A DNA stretch of 64,000 nucleotides from positions 310,001-374,000 of the forward strand of contig NW_024756966.1 in assembly GCF_018991925.1 (NCBI RefSeq). Reading direction: 5' to 3'. Positions 56,324 through 64,000 of the stretch are shown in pieces. Position 1 is the first letter of the stretch. Each line of letters begins with the position of its first letter. The translations under genes and the position numbers were made by a program. The stretch is from Homarus americanus. Its lineage: Eukaryota; Arthropoda; Malacostraca; Decapoda; Nephropidae. Below the pieces are notes generated by a model that searched no databases, was not told where the DNA came from, and saw only the letters and a program-made list of their open reading frames with translations.

Positions 56324-56338
56324 ACATACATACATACA

Positions 56339-56372
<34 letters not shown>

Positions 56373-56408
56373 CATACATACATACATACATACATACATA
56401 CATACATA
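56324..56408. repeat. (CATA)n microsatellite
   Basis: About 20 CATA units with one TATA interruption. Confidence 0.97.
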
Positions 56409-56441
56409 CTTCATCTAGATCCACAATGAAGACATGGATAA

Positions 56442-56562
56442 TATATATCTTGATAAAATCACACATGTAATTCAGTTGCCTCTGAAGGTGTCTTGAATAA
56501 AGACGAAAGCTAAGGTGCTCCATTGTTTCCCTTTTCCCTGTGTGATTTTATCAAGATATATA
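56442..56562. mobile_element. MITE-like 121-bp element with 24-bp perfect inverted ends
   Basis: The left arm 56442-56465 (TATATATCTTGATAAAATCA...) is exactly complementary to the right arm 56539-56562, with a 73-nt centre. The centre holds its own GTCTT/AAGAC mini-stem. The outermost bases are TA, so a TA target duplication is possible but cannot be told from the arm itself. (CATA)n abuts the left side and a short CATA run abuts the right. A hairpin-forming MITE or a microsatellite-associated mobile element is the likely class. Confidence 0.5.
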
Positions 56563-56852
56563 CATACATACAGCCAGACATAATAGATATTGTACTTGTA
56601 CCTGTGGGAGATAATGAGCACTCTCTCAAAACGGCCGCCCAAGATCAGGAGGGAGTGAGGTGGTGGTACTGGACGGTGGTGACGTGGTGGTGGCATAGTG
56701 GTGGTGGGCGTGTATGTCCCACCCTGGGGTTAAGGAGCCTCCGCCCACCATATTATGACGTCGTGCCCTTTATTTTAGGATTATTTTTTGTGTTGTTGAC
56801 CTCATTGCGAAAAGGTTGTCAACCCCAAGTTAGAAATTTGTAGTATCATTGT

Positions 56853-56856
<4 letters not shown>
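56563..56856. other. Unique sequence
   Basis: GGTGGTGG words at 56650-56710. No supported gene. Confidence 0.4.

Positions 56857-56914
<58 letters not shown>
56857..56914. repeat. (GT)29 microsatellite
   Basis: Pure GT array, inverted pair with 57036-57116. Confidence 0.97.
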
Positions 56915-56915
<1 letters not shown>

Positions 56916-57033
56916 CCTCGAGCAACCTTTGAACACACAGATGTATATATGTTTATATGTTTAATTATAAGAATATATAATACGGTTTCAGTCACTTCTT
57001 TCATTATCTCACACGGGCTCTTTCTCTCTTATA

Positions 57034-57035
<2 letters not shown>

Positions 57036-57116
<81 letters not shown>
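57036..57116. repeat. (CA)40 microsatellite
   Basis: Pure CA array. Confidence 0.98.
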
Positions 57117-57117
<1 letters not shown>

Positions 57118-57328
57118 CATTATTATTTTTATCTACATCATTATGATTCTCATAAAGCGTGGTGATGTAATCTCTGATTTTCTATTCATGAGTTTAACCA
57201 AGTCAGCTCGAGACAGTTTTGAAGCACTTGACTCGCCCACCCTGAACAGGTTTCGATTAAACAAAGGAGGGTGCCTACTTACATGTCTCCTGCCTACGAT
57301 TTATGACTCCCGAACGATAGTAGGAGTA

Positions 57329-57374
<46 letters not shown>
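57329..57374. repeat. (GT)22 microsatellite
   Basis: Pure GT array, third of a GT-CA-GT trio within 520 bp. Confidence 0.97.
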
Positions 57375-57375
<1 letters not shown>

Positions 57376-57479
57376 GCTAATTATATAACTCCAGGCACTA
57401 ATTCTCTTTTCATGGAGGTAATGTTGGTTTGGGAAGTTATCAGAAGGTCAGAATAATTTGATATATTTGGTACATAATG

Positions 57480-57496
57480 GTATATATATATATATG

Positions 57497-57582
<86 letters not shown>
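57480..57582. repeat. (TA)n microsatellite, about 50 units
   Basis: TA array with a GTATGTA interruption near 57496. Self-complementary, cruciform-prone. Confidence 0.97.
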
Positions 57583-57585
<3 letters not shown>

Positions 57586-58091
57586 TTGTCTATCATGAGT
57601 GTTGGGGAAGTGATAATTATGTGGAGTGTTGGGTTGACTTGTGATGGATGCCGTGTCGAGAAGCCAACTTTTTTGTTTTGTTTATAAAGTGTATGTGGTC
57701 GAACTCTTTTTGTTTGTCGGTGTATAACTCTGATGATGTGGGATTCTGTACTCACTCATACACTCACTCACTCACTCATTCACACTCGTATCATTCTACG
57801 TTTCAGTACCAAAATATGATTAAAGAACGTTACGACTTTTAACATACGAAGAGAAACATTAACGATCAAATCTCTTAATTGTAGTTTAGGTTATAGTCCA
57901 CAGTTTAATTACCTTAACTCGTATGTTCAGGTTCTCACTATAAAACACTTCCTTCTGGTTATGAACACACAGGTGACGTTGGTGAGTAAAGTCATTAATA
58001 ACTACGTGAGTGATTTAGTGAACGTATGAACTGGTTTTAGAGTTCAACGTGTATTATTTCTTTCCAGCTGTTAATTTAATTGAACACGTCG
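57583..58091. other. Unique sequence with a short CACT run
   Basis: CACT units at 57753-57780. No gene. Confidence 0.45.
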
Positions 58092-58190
58092 GGGTTTGTC
58101 AGTTATGCCTCTACCTTCCTCGTCGGGTTAGTCAGTTATGCCTCTACCTTCCTCGTCGGGGTTTGTTAGTTATGCCTCTACCTTCCTCGT
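58092..58190. repeat. 34-bp tandem repeat, 3 copies
   Basis: AGTTATGCCTCTACCTTCCT followed by CGTCGGG(G)TT, three nearly identical copies. Confidence 0.92.
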
Positions 58191-58639
58191 GCCGACGCTC
58201 ACACTGCGGGACTCCCTACTTCAGGAACTCTACGCTGTCAGCTCTTCATGTGCCACCATCATCAGCACCTTTTTAGTATTTCCAGCACCTCTTCCTCCTC
58301 CCTAGTCCTTCCAGCACCACTACCACCACCTCCTTCCTAGTATTTCCAGCACCTCCGTATTACTTTCACCACTACCACCACCTCCTCAGTACTTTCAGCT
58401 CAGGTACCACCATTACCAATATCTCTTCTTCAAGTACCAACACCTTCGCTACCACCACCAGTACCAGCATCAGTGTTGCCACCAGTAGAACTCCTTCTCC
58501 TACTTACCAACGCCAGGACTTTCCGTACGACCCTCGTGGCACTTCCAGGCGAGCGTCTCAGTGTTGCCAGCACCAACACAAACCTTCCGCAGGCACCACA
58601 CAAGGGTCCTCATCTGCTTTGATAGTGTGAATTTTTATT
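58191..58639. repeat. CCAGCACC/ACCACC-rich low complexity
   Basis: Words TTCCAGCACC, ACTACCACCACCTCC and AGTACCA recur between 58250 and 58480. Confidence 0.6.
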
Positions 58640-58722
58640 GTGTATTCTGGGGCACTTCGGGATTGGGATATTGCCGGATAAATGCGGATGTCGGATAAAC
58701 GAGGGTGGTGGAGCTGAAAGTG
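58640..58722. mobile_element. Possible pogo/Tigger-type transposon terminus
   Basis: CCGGATAAATGCGGATGTCG then GATAAACGAGGG (58674-58705) resembles the (C/T)GGATAAACGAGGG ends of TcMar-Tigger/pogo elements. CGGATAAA occurs twice, and GAGCTG near 58715 could be the decayed CTG end. No transposase and no opposite terminus are visible in the window, so it would be a truncated relic. Confidence 0.33.
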
Positions 58723-58799
58723 TCAAGCCTCTTTAACCTTCCCAAGAAAATACCAAACCCAAACAATAACCTCTTGTTCCTTTTTGTTTTCTTTATCAG

Positions 58800-58947
58800 T
58801 GAATCTTTCTCTCCTGTGGCTGGTGGCATCGCTGCTGATGGCCGCAGTGGTGTCAGGGCCGCGGTGCGCCTTCCTCTCTTACCGCCCTCAGTCTCACCTG
58901 CCAAACGTAGCTGGCCTCCTCAAGTAGCCATGATAAACACAGGATAA
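58800..58947 (+). CDS. Candidate last coding exon
   Basis: A textbook acceptor (TTCCTTTTTGTTTTCTTTATCAG ending 58799, split here as TTCCTTTTTGTT + TTCTTTATCAG) precedes GC-rich DNA. Entering with 1 nt (phase 2, as left by the 55450 exon), the frame is open for 48 codons to TAA at 58945-58947. It starts ESFSPVAGGIAADGRSGVRA and contains PAKRSWPPQVA with a dibasic KR. The alternative phase-1 frame reads NLSLLWLVASLLMAAVVSG, which looks like a signal peptide, and stops after VAGLLK. If an upstream exon ended in A, that frame would gain an ATG and encode a different, very short secreted peptide. A minus frame (58635-58904) overlaps, so the call is tentative. Confidence 0.3.
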
Positions 58948-58999
58948 TATCTCCCATAATGGATAACAATATTTAATTAGGTTTTTCCTTTTAATTACT

Positions 59000-59240
59000 A
59001 AATGAAGTAACTCCTTGTGGTGTGTCTGTGGAGAAGCTTGGCAGCGCTGGAAGGGAGGAGTGGATGCCATTGTATGGAAATGTGCAGTCCGACTGTCATT
59101 TGTCTCGTCCGCTGGCAGGGAGGATCTGATAGTCCTGGTGGTGCTCCGCATGCTGGTTTAGGAGGTTATTGGCACCGAAAATCGTCTCAGATTATATTCT
59201 GGCCGCCAGGTTCTCATTAGAATGCTTTAGGAGTAATTGG
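59000..59240. promoter_or_regulatory. Repeat-free GC-moderate island
   Basis: Open on both strands (plus 59017-59220, minus 58894-59151) without splice sites. Possible regulatory or exonic DNA, unresolved. Confidence 0.2.
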
Positions 59241-59504
59241 AAGCAGTTGCTGACTCTCAGGCTCGGAGATTTATGTTGTTGACAAGAAAGAAGAGTCCAA
59301 GTGTAAGATAACTGACTGGTGACGTTAAATAATTACGAGGCTATTACTCTTTTCACATGATTGCCTCTATTGACCCTCCTAACTTCCACAAGTCGCTCAT
59401 CCTGCAATTACAAGTTCGTCATTCATCACCAGGACTCAGGTGTTAAGCCTCTCTCACCAGTCACCAACCTACAAGACGTATTCAGATGTTGACTCGCTCA
59501 TTTT

Positions 59505-59507
<3 letters not shown>
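59241..59507. other. Unique sequence
   Basis: No feature seen. Confidence 0.4.

Positions 59508-59564
<57 letters not shown>
59508..59564. repeat. (GT)28 microsatellite
   Basis: Pure GT array, inverted partner of CA at 59772-59794. Confidence 0.97.
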
Positions 59565-59566
<2 letters not shown>

Positions 59567-59718
59567 AGAGTCAGTAACAGGAGTGTGGGAGAGCTGTTGT
59601 TCTCTTGTGCTGTGTGGTCTGTATGTAACGTGTTGGTGATATATGTACTGTGTGTTGGTTACCTTACCCCGTTGTTTAGTTAACGTAGAAAGTGTGAGAT
59701 CACCTGTACAACTTGTGA

Positions 59719-59794
59719 ATCTCTCTCTCTCTCTCTCTCTGTCTGTTTGTGTCTCGCTATACGCTTCATTAACACACACACACACACACACACT
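59719..59794. repeat. (CT)n and (CA)n
   Basis: CT at 59719-59740, CA at 59772-59794. Confidence 0.93.
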
Positions 59795-60169
59795 AACGTA
59801 CATACACACCATACTGTGATCGGCTACGCAGATACGCAAATGCCACATCAACATTTCTAACCGAACCAATTTATACGCAAACAGTTGAAAGATGCAAGTT
59901 CTCACAATTAACCAGGTAATAAACTCAATACAAGCTGGATTTATTGTACACCACGCCTCCTCAACCCCCTGGGACTGTAGGTAAACATAAACAGGTCACT
60001 TCTTCTGGCAGGTCAGAGAATGAAAGCAAATTGGGGAGCGTTTCGTGGTAGTTGTTTGTGTTATAAATAGTAAAAACAATGGTATTAGATTGATTGGTTT
60101 ACCTGCTGCTTACCTGAAAGTGTCTGTGGGGAATGTATACAGTACGTGTGGTGGCGTGAATGCATAAAT
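59795..60169. other. Unique sequence
   Basis: No supported gene. Confidence 0.4.
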
Positions 60170-60350
60170 GTATGATCTTGGACATCATCATCATCAGTAT
60201 ACCTGTCATTATTGTAATCCTCATCGTCATTATCATACTCACCATCCACTCTTGTAATGGTATAGACGGTCGTTCGCGCATTATCATATTCATCATCATC
60301 CGCGTCATGATCGTTATCTTGGTCTCAATAATCATTAGCCTCGCTGGACC
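60170..60350. repeat. Degenerate ATC/CAT-rich repeat
   Basis: ATCATCATC, GTCATTAT and CTCATCGTC words. Ile/Val-rich plus and Met/Ile-rich minus frames are both open because of it. Confidence 0.65.
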
Positions 60351-60432
60351 CACGTGGTAATGATGGTCTGGGGGGATGGTCCTGACTCCTGATGATGGTG
60401 CTGGCTGGACCGAGATGCTAATGGACCGTAAT

Positions 60433-60450
60433 CCTAACCTAACCTAACCA
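60433..60450. repeat. Interstitial CCTAA x3
   Basis: CCTAACCTAACCTAACCA, the arthropod telomere motif. Confidence 0.75.
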
Positions 60451-60769
60451 ACTATAGTGAGGAAGATTATGCCCCTTGAATATAACTATATCTAATTAAA
60501 ATATACAAAATATATAGTCTAGTTCGGGCCATTGGGAGTCTTAGTAACTATATGAAACAAAGTATTTTTCCTTGCATGTATCAGTTACGCAGGGATGGTT
60601 GGGACACCTGGTGATGATGTGTGTGTTCACCGGGAGTTAATACACACAAAAACTTAATATATGTTGTGTTGTTGATGACAGGTAACTCTTGAATATATTA
60701 TGTGTACGCCTCATTTACATACAACAATAAGATAATCATCAGTGTTTGCTCTCGCGCACGATCTTGCCT
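60451..60769. other. Unique sequence
   Basis: No feature seen. Confidence 0.4.
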
Positions 60770-60940
60770 TCCTTTACCCTCCTCCCCCACCTTATCCAGC
60801 CAACATACCCCCACCACATACCCCCCCCACACCCCTCCACCCACCTCCACATGCTCCCCCTACACCCCTCCCAACCCCCCCCACACACACCCCCATACCC
60901 TCCCCACATCCCCCCACACACCCACACACACCCCAACATA
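60770..60940. repeat. C-rich (CCCCACAC) low complexity
   Basis: CCACCC, CCCCCCACAC and ACCCCTCC words. Pro/His-rich plus and Gly-rich minus frames are artefacts. Confidence 0.9.
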
Positions 60941-60987
60941 AAAATTATTCATTGTGATTTTGTTTGAGATACATACATTGTTTGAGA

Positions 60988-61125
60988 CATACATACATAC
61001 ATACATACATACATACATACAAACATACACACATACATACACACATACATACATACATACATACATACATACATACACACACATACACACATACACATAC
61101 ATACATACATACATACATACATACC
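60988..61125. repeat. (ATAC)n microsatellite, about 34 units
   Basis: ATAC array with ACAC interruptions, inverted partner of 61405-61458. Confidence 0.97.
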
Positions 61126-61404
61126 TACGTCTCAGATGGTGATGTCATGACTTGCTAAACACCATTAGACACACTTCTCAAACAATCTCCCGTAATTTGT
61201 ATCTCAATAAACGTATCAATCAATCTCCCGTAAGTGAGGTTTATTGAGCATCTGTTGCTCTTATTTACACGTTAGTCAATAATTTTCCCGTGAGAATTAT
61301 TTAATTAATGACAATATCGAGTAGAGTGTACGAGTTGTCGGTGTAATAATCCGTATTTAAATATAAGACTACTGAAACTACCCAGGGAAGTTGTTTGTAA
61401 TAGT
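61126..61404. other. Spacer between inverted tetranucleotide arrays
   Basis: AATCTCCCGTAA is repeated at about 61187 and 61222. No gene. Confidence 0.45.
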
Positions 61405-61458
61405 TATGTATGTATGTATGTATGTATGTGTGTGTATGTTTGTATGTATGTATGTATG
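61405..61458. repeat. (GTAT)n microsatellite
   Basis: About 13 GTAT units with GTGT interruption. Confidence 0.95.
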
Positions 61459-61892
61459 TGTTGATTGAAATTATTATCCGTTTTGTCAGGTGTCTTGCGA
61501 TATAACGATTATTTTTTTTTGACATAACATATATAAATTTATAACAGGTTAATTATAGTGTTGCATTGTTACCAGGTGCTTGTGTCTCTGGTGTGTGGTG
61601 TCGTTAATTGTATTTTTACCTTGTGAAATGAGAGCCCCCCCACACACACACACACACTTGTATTAGTGTTATTATTGTTTTTTGTTTTACTAATTTTGAA
61701 GACATATTTTGTTAGTTGGGTCTTTCCACAGTATGGTAGATCTTGGGGTAACTGTTTTTACAGACCTCACGCAGCCAGTCAGCCAGCCCACGCCGTTTAA
61801 CATGAATGCGCAGATTCTCGTCACCACTCTCCTGCCAGTTTTATGATAGTGTCCGTGTGTTCATTTGTGATTGTCATTGTTATCCGCATCCG

Positions 61893-61923
<31 letters not shown>

Positions 61924-61984
61924 CCATGATTATCAGCTTAATATTTTTATCCACCTTTAATGGTATATTTATTTGTATTTTCAG
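61459..61984. other. Unique sequence with short (CA)n
   Basis: CA runs at 61640-61657 and 61897-61923. The right end is a good polypyrimidine/acceptor region for the next candidate exon. Confidence 0.45.
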
Positions 61985-62031
61985 GTAAGGAACTCTGAGC
62001 CTGCCACACACTCACCGAGGAAGAGTTACAG
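61985..62031 (+). CDS. Candidate 47-nt micro-exon
   Basis: A strong acceptor (TTTATTTGTATTTTCAG ending 61984) and a donor-like TTACAG|GTAATA bound 47 nt. Of three frames only one is open: VRNSEPATHSPRKSY plus two bases, phase 0 in and phase 2 out. The entry phase does not fit the phase-2 exits of the 53748 or 55450 exons, so it would need another partner. Short length makes chance likely. Confidence 0.18.
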
Positions 62032-62308
62032 GTAATAACAGCTCTTGGTCCAGGTAATGTGTACGTCTGTGATGCTGTATAGAAATGGTCTTTATGTATC
62101 CAGGACTTTTATGTACTTTTATAGAGTAAGTAAATGCGTATGAATGTCCGTTTTTTTCTCTAGTATATAAAAGTGAATGTTTATGATAAATGCCAAGTGT
62201 TTAAGAACCGTAAAATTATTCTTGGAAAATTTCGTATTAGATTATATTAGTATTTACCGCCGCTTGTGTGCTTTCACCGAACGTTTTTCATTTTCTCTTT
62301 GTATTTTT

Positions 62309-62309
<1 letters not shown>
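62032..62309. other. Unique sequence
   Basis: No feature seen. Confidence 0.4.

Positions 62310-62368
<59 letters not shown>
62310..62368. repeat. (GT)29 microsatellite
   Basis: Pure GT array. The plus frames through it are artefacts. Confidence 0.97.
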
Positions 62369-62371
<3 letters not shown>

Positions 62372-62751
62372 TTCTACCACATTCCGTACTTGTGGTGGTG
62401 TCACTGTCGACGGCGGCCACACTCCACAGCCCAGAGATACTGTCGCTTTACGGTCTTACTGAACTGAACAACTCCCACTACTCCGGCCCCCACCTACTCC
62501 TTCACTCGCCTTTGTTCACTACTGACCCGGCGGAGGGGAGTGGGGGGAGGGGTAGGGGAAGGGTGAGGGGGAGTGTTACAGATAGCCTTTGCCTCTCGAC
62601 TTATTAGGTGGTTTTTGACGCGTGTGAGTCTCGTTGTAATGTTGGTGTTTCGTTGGGAACCGATTAGTAGTCGTGTGGTGCCGTTATGGGTAATGTGACC
62701 TTACTGTATGTTGTGCACGGTTAGGCAGACACCACAACGTCTACCACCTCC

Positions 62752-62756
<5 letters not shown>
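62369..62756. other. Unique sequence with a G-rich patch
   Basis: GGGGAGTGGGGGGAGGGG near 62535-62555 is quadruplex-capable. No gene. Confidence 0.45.

Positions 62757-62790
<34 letters not shown>
62757..62790. repeat. (GT)17 microsatellite
   Basis: Pure GT array. Confidence 0.95.
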
Positions 62791-62858
62791 GCTGTATGAG
62801 TCAAGCCCAAGGTCTGTCTTTTCTGACCTAACTGATATATAGTCTTGCTGTCATTTAC

Positions 62859-63011
62859 CGCAAGAGGGATAATTTCTTCCCTCCAAGTGGCTGGTTTTGT
62901 CAACACGACCGCCATGACTTCCGGCAACCCAAACAGAATTTCCTCAGTAATTTTTCTCCGAGGTGGTGATCTGACTGGCGCTTGGGTCCGCTTTTTCGTG
63001 CCTCGAGTACC
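62859..63011 (-). CDS. Candidate internal exon on the minus strand
   Basis: Read on the minus strand: acceptor-like AAAGCATTATCACAG, 51 codons, then GCG|GTAAAT as donor. Length is exactly divisible by 3 (phase 0-0). The frame starts GTRGTKKRTQAPVRSPPRRK, a basic Pro-rich linker, then ITEEILFGLPEVMAVVLTKP and ends WREEIIPLA. The composition is protein-like. A 67-codon plus frame (62845-63048) also stays open here and also looks plausible, so strand and even coding status are uncertain. Confidence 0.22.
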
Positions 63012-63048
63012 CTGTGATAATGCTTTTAAAATGTATATAGTGATTTGA

Positions 63049-64000
63049 GAGTTTACTGGTGATTGTAAGTTCAGCTGCAATTTAACTCAGGTCTTTAACT
63101 CGGCCGAGGTATTTACTCCCCATTCTTCTTATAAAATGACGGTATTTGGTGGTCACTAAATTTTATTTTCATTTATCACCTCGCGGGGTTGTGCTCAGGT
63201 GAATAGAAATTAGGTACATAATTTAGATAGTGTTACCTGTGTGTATCAGCTTCTACTTCTTCATCCTTTTATTGCTTGTAGTTCAGCAGGTAGAGAACGT
63301 CAACTTGTACCTCTTGTAGATATTTCATGAGGCGAGACACACAAGTTAGGCCGAGTTTGGTTGAGGCAGTTGTTAGTCGCTTGTTGAGTGAGTGACAGTA
63401 TGCCTCATTGTTGAATTCAGTTAGGTTTGTGTTATGTTATTACTGAGTATTTACATGAATCTGTGGAGTTTAATACCTGAAAAAAAAATATTGTTCCAAA
63501 AGTTGGCAGTTCAGTTCTAATAGAATTACGATCCCAATTTGACTGAACATACTTTTAAGTTTCTTTCTCGGAAATTTGTGATGTTAGTCATGGTACGTCA
63601 AGCAGTGTAGTCATGGCGGGACAGTCATCATCGTCAGTGATATCAGTAGTTATTTTATTATTACGCCCCGCAGACCTAAGTGGAGGGCATTATGCTTTTG
63701 GCTTGTCTCTCAGTCATCCCGTCACGGTGATTTCCCCACAATAACTGCAGTTCCATTACATATATCTTCACCCAACTTCACAAGTGGCTCTTACCCCTGA
63801 GTCACATTATGCCTATTGATTTGGGGATCACAAGGCCATAGGTCAGACGCAGTATGAGTCAAACATAATACTGTACTTAATTTGTTACTGTAAGTAGTTT
63901 TATAAGATTTAAAGTACGTCAGGTTTGTTGTGTATTCCGCCTCACTTGCTGCCACCAGGGTGTGTCACAGACCTAAGTGCATCTGGTCTCTGGGTGTTGG
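63049..64000. other. Unique sequence to window end
   Basis: AT-moderate and repeat-free. GCTGCCACCAGGGTGTG near 63951 is a partial CTCF-like match. No open frame of note, no RNA gene. Confidence 0.45.

Overview
The window looks like nuclear DNA of an arthropod, most likely a decapod crustacean. Three things point that way: short interstitial arrays of the arthropod telomere motif TTAGG/CCTAA (1-33, 2223-2236, 28856-28872, 45251-45297, 60433-60450); an extreme load of dinucleotide microsatellites, mainly GT/CA with GA and TA; and many minisatellites. There are no bacterial-style genes, operons or long uninterrupted coding frames. Nearly all long open frames lie inside repeats and are translation artefacts. 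I recognise no known gene by sequence, so no gene symbols are given.

Layout. 1-17 kb: microsatellites, purine/pyrimidine tracts, minisatellites, a G-quadruplex candidate and a homopyrimidine tract of about 670 bp. 17.6-18.4 kb: a repeat-free, CpG-containing island with CCAAT, GC-box and AP-1 matches. 18.5-29.3 kb: minisatellite country (28/56-bp, 30-bp and two related 22-26-bp families). 30.1-40.2 kb: several repeat-poor islands rich in homeodomain-like cores, which I read as candidate cis-regulatory or conserved noncoding DNA, interrupted by a 21-bp minisatellite with 38 copies. 40.2-52.7 kb: a perfect 67-bp duplication, a GT array of about 480 bp, a 37-bp G-rich minisatellite, a TAATTA-bearing repeat, and a hairpin next to another island. 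53-64 kb: the best candidate coding signals, a tRNA-like SINE fragment, a possible pogo/Tigger terminus, a 121-bp MITE-like hairpin, and dense inverted microsatellite pairs.

Genes. By eye I can support only candidate exons. The best is a start exon at 53748-53920 (+): an upstream in-frame stop, a short hydrophobic leader and a strong GT donor. Its phase fits a candidate exon at 55450-55575 and a candidate last exon at 58800-58947, together a possible small secreted protein of about 147 residues. Other weaker exon candidates lie at 14179-14250, 17232-17341, 38956-39122 and 61985-62031 (+), and at 62859-63011 (-). None was checked against transcripts or homologues. The cautious reading is a gene desert or a very large intron, dotted with regulatory-looking islands and possibly containing one small gene at 53.7-58.9 kb.
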